From Sulfurovum sp. UBA5198 (lineage in GTDB: Bacteria > Campylobacterota > Campylobacteria > Campylobacterales > Sulfurovaceae), in NCBI GenBank assembly GCA_002412865.1, contig DHVW01000003.1, positions 22,415 to 86,414 on the forward strand: a stretch of 64,000 nucleotides of DNA, read 5' to 3'. Position 1 is the first letter of the stretch. The number at the start of each line of letters is the position of its first letter. The notes beneath the pieces are model-generated. The model had not been told where the DNA came from, did no database searches, and saw nothing but the letters and a program-made list of their open reading frames with translations. The position numbers were made by a program, and so were the translations under genes. Of the stretch, positions 6,978 through 15,597 are shown in pieces.

Positions 6978-8054
6978 ATGGCAAGATTAAAATCAAAAAA
7001 ATACACAGGTCTGTACCTCAATCATCTAGATGATGGAGATGTAAGTTACTCTATTAACTACAAAGATGACAACCGTAAAAAAGTTTGGTATACCGTAGGC
7101 AAAAAATCCCAAGGTATCACAGAACCATTTGCAAACAATAAACGAAATGAACTCCTAAATCAAATTAGATTAGGGATTGACCCCTTGGCTCATAAAAAAC
7201 AAAAGCAGATTGTGACATTTGATAGTATCGCAATGAAGTATTTTGATGATAAATATCTCAACAAAACAAACAATCAACAAATGGGGCGATATAATCTACA
7301 CATGAAGCCAATATTTGGTAATAAATCAATCAATGATATTAAGCATGAAGATATAGACAAGTTGCGACGCTCATTGATAAAAGCACAAAAAGCAGCAAAA
7401 ACTATTAACGGTATTATTCAGCTATTAAGCGTGATATTTAATAACGCCAAAGCGACAAATCCATGCAAAGATATCAAAAAGCTAAAAGAAGATGATAGGC
7501 GTGAAAGATACTTAACGAAAGATGAAGTAAGCCTCTTGTTTGAAAATATCCAAGACAATCCACAGATGAGTCTATTTGCCCATTTGGCTCTAAATACGGG
7601 AGGGAGATTGGAGACGATTTTGCATATACAGAAAAAAGATATTAATATATCCAACAGCAGTCTAGTGTTGCATGACCTAAAAAGTAGTAGCACATATACT
7701 GGTTTTATCGGGGAAAACCTAAAAGCTATATTGTCGCCCATACTTAGAGAAATGCAACCAAATGATTATATCGTAGGTGGCAAGGATACAAAGGCGGCAT
7801 CAAGAACAGTACGGAGACACTTCAAGGAGATATTCGATAGGCTATTTAATGAGGGATTGGATAGTAAGGATGCAAAAAATAGAGTGGTTATACATACTCT
7901 TAGGCATACATTCGCCAGTCAACTTGCCATTAATGGCACATCGCTCTTCATCATACAAAAGTTACTTAATCATAAAGACATCACACACACCCAAAGATAC
8001 GCCAAACTAGCCCCTGACAGCGGACAAGAAGCCGTAAGGAATTTGTTCGGGTGA
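6978..8054 (+). CDS. int: Tyrosine integrase of the element
   Basis: 358 residues. Residues 1-60 match the arm-binding start of P4-type integrases (ARLKSKKYTGLYLN), 80-165 form the core-binding SAM-like domain, and 180-350 the catalytic domain. All catalytic residues are visible: R210 (GGRLET), K235, H306 and R309 (HTLRH), H332 (LLNHKD), and nucleophile Y341 (TQRYAK). It is therefore probably active. It lies 150 bases from the left att and reads into the element. A truncated copy of its N-terminal half follows downstream. Confidence 0.92.
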   Translation: MARLKSKKYTGLYLNHLDDGDVSYSINYKDDNRKKVWYTVGKKSQGITEPFANNKRNELLNQIRLGIDPLAHKKQKQIVTFDSIAMKYFDDKYLNKTNNQQMGRYNLHMKPIFGNKSINDIKHEDIDKLRRSLIKAQKAAKTINGIIQLLSVIFNNAKATNPCKDIKKLKEDDRRERYLTKDEVSLLFENIQDNPQMSLFAHLALNTGGRLETILHIQKKDINISNSSLVLHDLKSSSTYTGFIGENLKAILSPILREMQPNDYIVGGKDTKAASRTVRRHFKEIFDRLFNEGLDSKDAKNRVVIHTLRHTFASQLAINGTSLFIIQKLLNHKDITHTQRYAKLAPDSGQEAVRNLFG

Positions 8055-8207
8055 GGTGTTGTTGTCCGCAAATATATATGAAATGCTTGTGAATCATATA
8101 ACAACACATGGTACATTTAAAATCAATCGTCAAGTATATATTGGTGAATTATGTTTTTTGATTCTGTAAATAATTTTTGATATCTATCTTCTGAATATAA
8201 TTATCTT

Positions 8208-8567
8208 TTTGCAAACAATAAACGGAATGAACTTTTGAATGAAACCAGATTAGGGATTGACCCTTTAGCTCATAAAAAACAAAAACAAATTGTGACTTTT
8301 GATAGTATCGCAATGAAGTATTTTGATGATAAATATCTCAATAAAACAAATAATCAACAAATGGGGCGTTATAATCTACACATGAAGCCAATATTTGACA
8401 ATAAATCAATCAATGATATTAAGCATAAAGATATAGACAAGCTACAACGATCATTGATAAAAGCAGCAAAAACGATTAACGGCATTATTCAGCTATTAAG
8501 CGTGATATTTAATAACGCCAAAGTGACAAATTCATCGAAGCCATTAAAGCTCACAAGTAGAAAATAA
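8208..8567 (+). pseudogene. Truncated tandem copy of the integrase gene
   Basis: From 8208 the sequence repeats the integrase from about residue 51 (FANNKRNELL) to about residue 161 (AKVTNS). It has scattered, mostly silent substitutions and one in-frame loss of three codons (LIKAQKAAKTI became LIKAAKTI). Homology stops near 8535, and the frame ends at 8567 after an unrelated tail. There is no catalytic domain. It is probably the scar of a second element that integrated next to this one and was mostly lost. Confidence 0.85.
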
Positions 8568-8660
8568 CTTATCTAACCTAGAATGTTATGTTCTTGTCAA
8601 ATATGCAGCGGATGTGTTGAAGCGATAAAATTAAAGGAATAAAATAACTATTATATAGGA

Positions 8661-9359
8661 TCATATTTTTTTCTCAAAAGCCTTTAGTTGCTCTTCTTTA
8701 TTCCGATAATCACCCATAAATTTTTTAATCAAAGCCCAGAATTCTTTCGAGTGATTTTTGTAAGCAATATGCGCAAGTTCATGAATAACTGTATACTCAA
8801 TCAGTGAAGATGATAATTTCATGAGTTCAGGATTAAAGGTGAGACGATTCCTAGGCGAACAGCTTCCCCATTTAGTATCAGATAGACGAAATCCGATATA
8901 CTCAGGGAAAAGCTTCATGATATTGCTCCACTTCTTTACCAGCTTTGTGATCTTCTCCTGAGCCTTCTGCTTGTAAAACTGATCAATAGCTTCATTAAGG
9001 TCGAGTTGATTGACCTTAAAAGGTGTTTTAATCTTGAACTTTGAATGAATAAAGTCCACTTCAATATAGTCACGCTCTTCTTTAATCAATTCCACATAAT
9101 AGCTTTTTCCAAGATAGAAAAAACGTGAACCAGTCATAATTTCTCCATAGTCTATCGACTCGCCCAGTGCTTCGAGCTTTTTAGCGATCCATGAAGCTTT
9201 ACATTTTACAAGTTTATTGATCTCTTCATTGCTCACTGAATCAGGAGCTTTGACTAGTATGCCTTTATCCCTTTCAGCGGTGATATAAGTATGCTTCAAG
9301 CTATTATTGCGTTGTACTTCGAACAATATAGTTCTAGTGCCGTATTCGACGTTTATCAT
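8661..9359 (-). CDS. YgjP/SprT-like zinc metallopeptidase (DUF45)
   Basis: 232 residues. The zinc motif HELAH is at 193-197 with a third His at 203 (KNHSKEFW). The family signature WGSCS is at 164-168, followed by the N-P-E-L-M stretch. This is the YgjP-like (DUF45, M48-related) family, commonly encoded directly after hsdR in type I restriction operons. Here its ATG overlaps the hsdR stop (9356-9359), so translation is coupled. Its role with restriction enzymes is not established; trimming or turnover of the complex is one guess. Confidence 0.85.
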   Translation of the reverse strand: MINVEYGTRTILFEVQRNNSLKHTYITAERDKGILVKAPDSVSNEEINKLVKCKASWIAKKLEALGESIDYGEIMTGSRFFYLGKSYYVELIKEERDYIEVDFIHSKFKIKTPFKVNQLDLNEAIDQFYKQKAQEKITKLVKKWSNIMKLFPEYIGFRLSDTKWGSCSPRNRLTFNPELMKLSSSLIEYTVIHELAHIAYKNHSKEFWALIKKFMGDYRNKEEQLKAFEKKI

Positions 9360-12343
9360 TGATTTTCCAAAATCTCCAGAATATCAATCGGCAGTGTCTT
9401 CAAAAGCTCTTGATCTATTCCAGAGGTGCGAAGCAGCGACTTAATCTCTTTTCTCATAGTCTTTTTGATATCATCATGATCTTTCCAGTCAGCTTTTTGC
9501 AGATAAATCCCAATCTTGTCAAAAATGGCTGTTGTAAATCCTTTTGGATCAGAGAGCACTTTTTCTAATTTTTTGTAAACTGGAAATTGTTCTGTTGAAG
9601 CAAGACCCAACCGTCGCCACTCGTCTTTTGAGTTTATAATCTCTTCTTGGATTTTATGGAATTCAAAAAGCAGTTGAGCTTGATCTATCCGATCCTCTTC
9701 ACGATCTCTAATCAACCGCTCAAGTCGTTTTGCTAAATCGTCATAGAACTCGGGGTTCTCTTTTTTATTAGCTTGGATCGTGTGTTTGATCCTATTTGCA
9801 ATCGTCAACTCTTTGGTTTTACCGCCCTTGCGTGCCAACTCTTCTTCAAACCGTTTTGAGTCTGTGATATCTACCGCTTCGGAGAGCAGATAATGCACTC
9901 CTGTTGCCCTTAAGTGTTCATCGATAATCATTTGAATCTTTTTACTCTCTTCTTTCGTGATAAAGAGCTTTTCAGGGGTATATGTATTGACCGCTTCAAG
10001 TTTAATATCGTTAAAGAGTTTTAAATCATACTCATATGCCACGGCAAATGGATCAGGCAGCACAATATCCATAGACTTGTTAAAGAGCTTCACCAGCTCA
10101 ATGTATTTATCTCTCAAGTCGTCAGGTTCGAGATACAATACACATGCGTCCACAAACTTGTCTCGCTCTTTATGACGATCTATTTTAATGGTGTTAAAAT
10201 ACGCCATTATCTTAGAATGACGGTTTTCAAGTATGGTTTTTTCATTCTCAATGTTTGTCATAACATCGTTGGCTTCTAGATCACCACTGAATATTTTTAA
10301 TGCGTCAGTGAGATAGTTGGTAATCCCTGCATAATCGACGACAAGCCCATACTCTTTTCCGCTGCTTGTACGATTTACTCGTGCTATAGCTTGAAGAAGG
10401 TTATGCTCTTTGAGAAGCTTATCGATATACATGCATTGAACGATAGGAGCGTCATAACCAGTGAGCAACATGTCCGACACGATCAAGATCGCTGTATTGT
10501 CAAACTGCTTTTTGCCACCTCTACTCAAATCAGTTTCGCTTCCAAAAGGGAGCTTAAAATTCTCGATTGCCGTTTTTACCTGATCTTCTGGTGTTGCCAA
10601 ATCTCTAAACTCAGCAGGGTCTTTTTTGGTGTTTAAACTCATAATCACCTTAGTCTCAAAGGTATTTAGCCCATGCTGCTTCAGCATTAAAAATGCTTTT
10701 TGATATGCAATAGCTTGATAACGATTGTGACACACTAGCATGGCTTTAAAGCCATCCGGATAAATCTTTTCTTTATAGTGATTTATGATATGTTTAGCTA
10801 TCTCTTCGACTCTTCGTTTTGCGACTAAAAAGCTATCTAAACTTGCTGCTTTGCTTTTGAGCTTAGCCTGTTTTTCTTCGCTCTCATTTCCGAATGTCGC
10901 ACTAAATACTTCATTCATAAGTTCTTTTTCTATGAAAAAATCTGGCATTCCTGTCTGATAATGGATCGCCAATGTATTGCCGTCTTCGACCGATTGTTTA
11001 ATGGTGTACTTATCAATATAATCTCCGCCGTAAAACTCTCGCAGCGTTGATTTAGATTCTTTGTCTATTGGTGTCCCCGTAAAGGCAATGAACTTAGCTT
11101 TAGGCAATGCGCTTCGCATATATGCCGCCGTCATGCCATATTGGCTTCTATGTGCCTCATCTATCAGGACAAATATATTCTCTTTATCAGATAGCACTTC
11201 CACATTATCTCTTTGCTCTTCGGCACGTTCTTGGAACTTATGAATCGTCGTCATAAGTGTTTTCCCATAAGTATCTTTGAGTAGCTCCTTGAGATTGGCG
11301 ATACTTGTCGTTTGAATCGGATTGTCAAATCCAACGCGTCTAAACGTGGAACTGATTTGATTATCGAGATCGATTCTATCTGTCACCACTAAAATAGTGG
11401 GATTATCAAACCCAGCCTCTTCCCGGCGTAGTTTTGTCGCCAAATAGATCATGGTGATCGATTTACCTGATCCTTGGGTATGCCATACGACACCGCCCTT
11501 GTTCGTTGTCTGTAATCGATCAAGAATTTTATTGACCGCTCGAAGCTGTTGATAGCGTGGGAGCTTTTTGATTGTTCGCCCCTGATCCACTTCGAAGATC
11601 GTGAAGTTTCGAACTATGTCCAAGAATACATCTTTTTGAAACAAAGCATGGATCAAGATATCCTGAGCCGTTGGCTCCCGATCCACTAATTCATGTACTG
11701 CTGTAACGTCGTCGGCTCTATATTTAGCATAGTGAGGAAAACTTCCGCCGATAGTTCCATAGAGGGCTTTTCCCTTATTGATCCCCACACAAATTTGATT
11801 GTAGTGAAAGAGCTTCGGGGAATTGGTTTGATAATACTCCAAATCACTGATAGCGTCGGTGATACTCACCTTGGGGGATTTAGCTTCGATTACAGCCAAA
11901 GGTAAGCCATTGACATAAACGATCAGGTCAGGGATTGAATTATTCCCATGACCGTGGTGTTTCATTTGATTGACGATGAGAAAATCGTTGTTCATAATAT
12001 TTTGATAATCGATCAGAAAAACAGGTTGAGGCTTAAAATCAGGAGTCGGTTTTTCGGTGATAGCGTCACTTTTAGTGATTAGCTCAAAAGCTCTTTGATT
12101 CGCTTCCATAAGAGAACTCGTTGGGATCGTAGTAATATTACGAATCACTTTTTCGAGAACATTCCCACTGAGCCACGGGTTGATATGCACCAGAGCCGAT
12201 CTGAGCCGATCCAGCAGCACTACCTCATTGATGGAGATTCTTGAGTCTTCCAATGAAGCGTCGATATAGTTGTATCCTAGCTTTTGAAAGAGTTCGATTG
12301 CTGGAAGTTCACTTTGGATATATTCTGGTGTATATTGGCTCAT
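9356..12343 (-). CDS. hsdR: Type I restriction enzyme HsdR (motor and nuclease subunit)
   Basis: 995 residues. The N-terminal nuclease core is D139...E153-A-K155 (in IPDLIVY and VIEAKSP). It is followed by a superfamily 2 translocase: Walker A GSGKS at 291-295, DEAH at 395-398, TGTP soon after, and a Q-x3-R-x-x-R-type motif VI (QAIARVNRTS). The length is normal for HsdR. HsdR pulls DNA towards the bound HsdM/HsdS complex and cuts at a distance. The YgjP-like gene follows with overlap. Its partner hsdM-hsdS lies about 5 kb away at 17728, with Fic, PIN, ImmA and ApeA-type genes between. GC content is visibly higher than in the mobilization genes. Confidence 0.93.
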   Translation of the reverse strand: MSQYTPEYIQSELPAIELFQKLGYNYIDASLEDSRISINEVVLLDRLRSALVHINPWLSGNVLEKVIRNITTIPTSSLMEANQRAFELITKSDAITEKPTPDFKPQPVFLIDYQNIMNNDFLIVNQMKHHGHGNNSIPDLIVYVNGLPLAVIEAKSPKVSITDAISDLEYYQTNSPKLFHYNQICVGINKGKALYGTIGGSFPHYAKYRADDVTAVHELVDREPTAQDILIHALFQKDVFLDIVRNFTIFEVDQGRTIKKLPRYQQLRAVNKILDRLQTTNKGGVVWHTQGSGKSITMIYLATKLRREEAGFDNPTILVVTDRIDLDNQISSTFRRVGFDNPIQTTSIANLKELLKDTYGKTLMTTIHKFQERAEEQRDNVEVLSDKENIFVLIDEAHRSQYGMTAAYMRSALPKAKFIAFTGTPIDKESKSTLREFYGGDYIDKYTIKQSVEDGNTLAIHYQTGMPDFFIEKELMNEVFSATFGNESEEKQAKLKSKAASLDSFLVAKRRVEEIAKHIINHYKEKIYPDGFKAMLVCHNRYQAIAYQKAFLMLKQHGLNTFETKVIMSLNTKKDPAEFRDLATPEDQVKTAIENFKLPFGSETDLSRGGKKQFDNTAILIVSDMLLTGYDAPIVQCMYIDKLLKEHNLLQAIARVNRTSSGKEYGLVVDYAGITNYLTDALKIFSGDLEANDVMTNIENEKTILENRHSKIMAYFNTIKIDRHKERDKFVDACVLYLEPDDLRDKYIELVKLFNKSMDIVLPDPFAVAYEYDLKLFNDIKLEAVNTYTPEKLFITKEESKKIQMIIDEHLRATGVHYLLSEAVDITDSKRFEEELARKGGKTKELTIANRIKHTIQANKKENPEFYDDLAKRLERLIRDREEDRIDQAQLLFEFHKIQEEIINSKDEWRRLGLASTEQFPVYKKLEKVLSDPKGFTTAIFDKIGIYLQKADWKDHDDIKKTMRKEIKSLLRTSGIDQELLKTLPIDILEILENQ

Positions 12344-12392
12344 GAGTTCTCTCTTTAATTAGTTTAGTTTTTAACATAATCCTAAGGAATAT

Positions 12393-12506
12393 ATGTTATC
12401 ATATTGGTTGAATTCACTACCCATGGTAGTTAAATCTATCGAGGTTTTGGTCGCTAAATCAGTGGCTAAAGCACGTTTTGTATCTTGCAAAAAGGCATTT
12501 TTATGA
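12393..12506 (+). CDS. Small ORF of unknown function, first of an overlapping pair
   Basis: 37 codons starting at an ATG with an AAGGA ribosome site 5 bases upstream (CTAAGGAATAT). The product starts MLSYWLNSLPMVVKSIEVLV and ends in basic residues (SCKKAFL). Its stop overlaps the next ATG by four bases (ATGA). It sits divergent from hsdR in a stretch otherwise without a gene. Ribosome site and coupling support it; nothing is known of function. A small toxin or antitoxin is possible but unproven. Confidence 0.4.
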   Translation: MLSYWLNSLPMVVKSIEVLVAKSVAKARFVSCKKAFL

Positions 12507-12658
12507 AAAAAACTATCGCAAACACCAATAAATTCTTCTCTACCACTAAAAAGCGGGAGACTATGATCGTCAATTCTGTTTATACATCTGCCAAAGCGGA
12601 AGGTTCTAAAACCACTAAAAAAGAGTTGAAAGAGCATTATAGACTTATCCATTCCTAA
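12503..12658 (+). CDS. Small basic protein of unknown function, second of an overlapping pair
   Basis: 51 residues, starting MKKTIANTNKFFSTTKKRET and ending KKELKEHYRLIHS; lysine-rich and polar with no membrane segment. It overlaps the previous small ORF by four bases and the tail of the convergent fic gene by 14. The composition (K, T, S, E; few hydrophobics) looks protein-like. The opposite strand has a 93-codon open frame here (12371-12652) whose composition is less convincing. Unrecognised; could be a small nucleic-acid-binding or antitoxin-type protein. Confidence 0.4.
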   Translation: MKKTIANTNKFFSTTKKRETMIVNSVYTSAKAEGSKTTKKELKEHYRLIHS

Positions 12659-13439
12659 TCTCTTCTTCGATTTTATCGATTAATAATTGCTGCAACGGTT
12701 CATAGTTGCAGTTATATCCTTCATGTACTTTCTGAATATAATTATCACCGCTTTTTAGATTTAATCCGATCATTGGCAATCCGTTTTTCGCCAAAACAAT
12801 ATCACCTAAAAGTCTGCTGATCCGTCCGTTTCCTTCCCGAAATGGGTGGATAAATAAAAACTCGCTCAACAATCGAGATAAATCCGCCGTAATTGATTCT
12901 ATATCCTCATATCGTTTTTTAGAAACTTCTTTGATTAGAGTATTCAAATCAGGGAGTCCATTTAGAAACTCAAGTCTCCACGTCCATGCTTCGAGTTTAT
13001 CGCCTTTGCTCATTTCAACTGTTCTGAGTTCTCCCGCAAACGGATAGATAGATTCAAAAACACTCTTATGCCAATTCTTGACGGTATTAAAACCAAATGA
13101 TCTTGAAATATCAAAATTGACAACCAAATCACTGTAACGTTCGAGAAGTTTTAAATCTTCATGCTTTTGAATCAAATCGCTATCGGTTGATTTGAGATAG
13201 TTAATACATACGCCGTTGGCATTCATGATCTTTTGAATGTCATTACTATCCCAGTGATTCCAAGGGTTCGTAATGATTTGTTCAGGGCTTAATCCGTCAC
13301 ATTCCACATTCGTTTTATCAAGAATATTTTTTGGTGGCTTCGTTGATTTGAAGTATCGTGAATCCGTTTCATACCAATATTGGATAGGTGTGTTATGGGT
13401 AGTTTTACACGCATAAAGAAGATACTTCGATTTAATCAT
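12645..13439 (-). CDS. Fic family AMP-transferase-type protein
   Basis: 264 residues. The catalytic Fic motif HPFREGNGR is complete at 198-206, preceded by the usual flap segment (YPFAGELRTVEMSKG). Fic proteins transfer AMP or similar groups from nucleotides onto hydroxyls of target proteins. A clear inhibitory [S/T]-x3-E-[G/N] helix is not evident, so it may depend on a separate antitoxin. The short overlapping ORFs directly upstream (13440-13559) are candidates. It follows the PIN and XRE-ImmA genes in the same direction. Toxin or defence role is inferred from context. Confidence 0.85.
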   Translation of the reverse strand: MIKSKYLLYACKTTHNTPIQYWYETDSRYFKSTKPPKNILDKTNVECDGLSPEQIITNPWNHWDSNDIQKIMNANGVCINYLKSTDSDLIQKHEDLKLLERYSDLVVNFDISRSFGFNTVKNWHKSVFESIYPFAGELRTVEMSKGDKLEAWTWRLEFLNGLPDLNTLIKEVSKKRYEDIESITADLSRLLSEFLFIHPFREGNGRISRLLGDIVLAKNGLPMIGLNLKSGDNYIQKVHEGYNCNYEPLQQLLIDKIEEEIRNG

Positions 13440-13559
13440 TTAAACTCTATTCCCGTTTTGGTTTGATATACTTTCATTCATAAGCCTCGATTTCACCTGA
13501 AGACATAAGTAGGGATTGCCTCTCATTGTGACGCTGGTTGAGGTATCGATTCTTTTCAT
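13440..13559 (-). other. Short overlapping ORFs between PIN and fic (possible Fic antitoxin leader)
   Basis: One frame runs from an ATG at 13559 to a TAA directly abutting the fic ATG (39 codons). Another frame, from a GTG inside the end of the PIN gene, encodes a polar helix-like stretch (EKNRYLNQRHNERQSLL, then MSSGEIEAYE). Its TGA overlaps a 13-codon ORF (MKVYQTKTGIEFK), whose TGA in turn overlaps the fic ATG. Two ATGA overlaps in a row suggest translational coupling. Which frame is used, if any, cannot be decided by eye. Confidence 0.3.
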
Positions 13560-13561
13560 GT

Positions 13562-14056
13562 TTACGACACACCCTTCCGAATCTGCTCTATTCGTTTTGT
13601 AATTTCATTTTTTGGTAGCCATTCATTACGCAACAAAAGCTCAAGCGCCGTGATTAAAACTGTTTTGTCTTTTGTAGATGTGTGTATGATTGCGTCCAGT
13701 ATATAGAATAATCCTTTGGCTTCCACTGATCTATTCTTTGCAAATTTTCTCAATGCGCCGTCATTTGTCAATACCGCTCCATTCAACTGCTGAGCAAAAT
13801 GAAATACAGAATAATCTTGATAGGATATTTTTAACTGCCCTAAAGAACCGAATGTACTAAAGAAATCGGTAAGCTCTTGAGGTTCAAGCGAATGCACCAT
13901 AATATTCATTGATTTAACGATCTTTTGCTGTGCAGGATTTAATTCATTGAAAACAAAATCTGTCGTTCGTATATCGAGGTTTAGTTGATCGAATTCGTCC
14001 AACAGTCCACAATTATACAAATCAATAAAAATATTTGCATCGCTGATAAATAACAT
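13562..14056 (-). CDS. PIN-domain ribonuclease-like protein
   Basis: 164 residues with the four acidic PIN positions: D6 (ISDANIF), E38 (FNELN), D81 (YQDYSV) and D99 (LTNDGALRKFA). PIN nucleases cut RNA in a metal-dependent way and are often toxins. The ATG overlaps the end of the XRE-ImmA gene (14056), so the two are translated as a pair. Length slightly exceeds the 130-140 residues of VapC toxins and resembles the DUF3368-type group. The upstream ImmA/HTH protein would be the antitoxin-like partner by position. Confidence 0.75.
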   Translation of the reverse strand: MLFISDANIFIDLYNCGLLDEFDQLNLDIRTTDFVFNELNPAQQKIVKSMNIMVHSLEPQELTDFFSTFGSLGQLKISYQDYSVFHFAQQLNGAVLTNDGALRKFAKNRSVEAKGLFYILDAIIHTSTKDKTVLITALELLLRNEWLPKNEITKRIEQIRKGVS

Positions 14057-15093
14057 TAAACCACTTTACCATACTTTTTCAAGGCTGCATCGACATTTAA
14101 TCCTGAAAGCTCTGCCAATTTAGATAACGAAATAAGCTCTTCGCTGTAAGCATGTCCAAGCAAATTTTCGAATCGTGCGGTTTTCATCTTCTTACTATAA
14201 GGAAACTTTTCATCGAACTTCTCAGTTCTGTTTTTGATCCAAAATCGATTAAACATAGCTTCATTAATAATATTTAAGTTGTAAAGCCTAAACACGATAC
14301 CTGCGATAGAGATACCATATTTTTGTTTTACATGGTTAAGCTCTTCAAGAGAAATCTTAGTTCTCTTTTCGCCAAACTCACTGAATACGCTATCTCTTGG
14401 AAATAAAAACGCTCCTGAAAATCTATCGCTGACTTTTTCAGCATTCAATCCATGTTGAGGTAATACAAGATGTGCCAGCTCGTGAATAGCGGTAAATCTT
14501 TTCCGATCAGCGGTTAATTCATCCGAATTATTCAAAACGACAAAAGGGTGATTCTTATCTTCATTCGCTTCACCACTAAGTCCATTAAAATGTTTTTCAT
14601 CTTCAATTAAAATCACTTTTATATTTTGTAACTCAAGCATCTCAATAATATTATCAATCGAATCAATCCCTAAATTCCAACCATTTCTAAGCTTTAAAGC
14701 CAATCCCTCTAAGTCATTAAAGTCATTAACTATCTCATTGGCTATTGGGTTATCGAATTTGGCATCTATCTCTAAAATAGTTTCGATTTGTAGGTATCGT
14801 TCAAGATACTCTTGCACTTTTTCTTTTATGCTTTCTTGCTTTTTGATACCAAATGACGAGTGTTTTCGAAAGTCTACTTTATTGATTTTAACTTCGACAG
14901 TTCTAAAAAAATATTCCACTCCAACACCAAGAGCACTAGCGAGCGCAATTAATACAGTTGAAGACGGGCTTTTCTGATCTTTTTCATATTGAGATATTGC
15001 TTGTTTACTTACGATATTTTGGGCATTATCAACTAAATCTTGCATGGAAAATCCCGCTTTGATTCTAGCTCTTTTTAATCTTTCACCAAACAT
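14056..15093 (-). CDS. XRE-family regulator fused to ImmA/IrrE metallopeptidase
   Basis: 345 residues. Residues 1-65 are a Cro/CI-type helix-turn-helix (RLKRARIKAGFSMQDL... SKQAISQYEKDQKSPS). A linker with possible coiled coil (80-110) follows, then an ImmA/IrrE (COG2856) domain with HELAH at 204-208 and the following DRFSGAFLFP segment. Such fused proteins bind DNA and can be inactivated by self- or partner-cleavage. It heads the PIN-fic gene string and overlaps the PIN gene. Its promoter faces an overlapping divergent promoter with an inverted TTGACA repeat (15152-15187), which may be its own operator. Role as antitoxin/regulator of the PIN protein is inferred. Confidence 0.85.
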   Translation of the reverse strand: MFGERLKRARIKAGFSMQDLVDNAQNIVSKQAISQYEKDQKSPSSTVLIALASALGVGVEYFFRTVEVKINKVDFRKHSSFGIKKQESIKEKVQEYLERYLQIETILEIDAKFDNPIANEIVNDFNDLEGLALKLRNGWNLGIDSIDNIIEMLELQNIKVILIEDEKHFNGLSGEANEDKNHPFVVLNNSDELTADRKRFTAIHELAHLVLPQHGLNAEKVSDRFSGAFLFPRDSVFSEFGEKRTKISLEELNHVKQKYGISIAGIVFRLYNLNIINEAMFNRFWIKNRTEKFDEKFPYSKKMKTARFENLLGHAYSEELISLSKLAELSGLNVDAALKKYGKVV

Positions 15094-15151
15094 AGTAAAC
15101 TCCTTTTATTGGTTTATTATAATTCGTTTCTACTAAATTATAGCTTATATA

Positions 15152-15187
15152 GTTGACAAATTAAATACAAAGTGTTATTCTGTCAAC
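15152..15187. promoter_or_regulatory. Overlapping divergent promoters within an inverted GTTGACA repeat
   Basis: Rightwards: TTGACA (15153-15158), 17 bases, TATTCT (15176-15181), driving the DUF2188 gene. Leftwards: TTGACA (15186-15181), 17 bases, TAATTT (15163-15158), driving the XRE-ImmA gene. The two -35 boxes are arms of an inverted repeat GTTGACA/TGTCAAC. The polymerases would compete, and a dimeric regulator such as the XRE protein could bind symmetrically. Confidence 0.55.
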
Positions 15188-15268
15188 TGTAAATGTCGCT
15201 TTGTGGTATAGCATCCCTTTTCAGACGTTAAACGAAATGAAGCTAAATTATCTTCCAAAGGGTCAAAA

Positions 15269-15490
15269 ATGCTCGATTCACACAGAGTTATGCCTCATTC
15301 CGATGGCTGGCAAGTAAAAAGAGATGGTGGTCAAAAAGCCTCTCATGTTGTTGATACCAAAAAAGAAGCAATAGAAATTGCTCGAAAAATATCAACCAAT
15401 CAAAGCACTGAGCTACAAATCCATAACAAAGATGGTAGGATTGGATCAAGAGACTCACACGGTAGAGATCCATATCCGCCTAAGGGATAA
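15269..15490 (+). CDS. DUF2188 protein
   Basis: 73 residues with the DUF2188 pattern: an N-terminal strand VMPHSDGWQVKRDGGQKASH, then TKKEAIEIARKIS, then a strand ELQIHNKDGRI and a charged tail ending DPYPPKG. This small family is frequent in phages and mobile elements and has no known biochemical function. It has its own TTGACA/TATTCT promoter and a strong terminator 40 bases after the stop, so it is a single-gene transcript divergent from the XRE-ImmA gene. Confidence 0.8.
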   Translation: MLDSHRVMPHSDGWQVKRDGGQKASHVVDTKKEAIEIARKISTNQSTELQIHNKDGRIGSRDSHGRDPYPPKG

Positions 15491-15530
15491 AAAGAAGTTG
15501 AACGTATTCACTCCTAATTGTCGCTCTTTT

Positions 15531-15561
15531 CCGACATATTGAAAATATATGTCGGTTTTTT
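15531..15561 (+). terminator. Rho-independent terminator after the DUF2188 gene
   Basis: Nine-base-pair stem CCGACATAT / ATATGTCGG with a 7-base loop, followed by six T on the plus strand. It closes the DUF2188 transcript. The minus-strand side has no T tract. Confidence 0.8.
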
Positions 15562-15597
15562 ACGATTTTTACGACATATCAATAAAATATGGGTAAT

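Noticed and set aside
12371..12652. 93-codon minus-strand frame between fic and hsdR
   Set aside because: Composition is less protein-like and lacks a convincing ribosome site; the two coupled small ORFs on the plus strand fit better.
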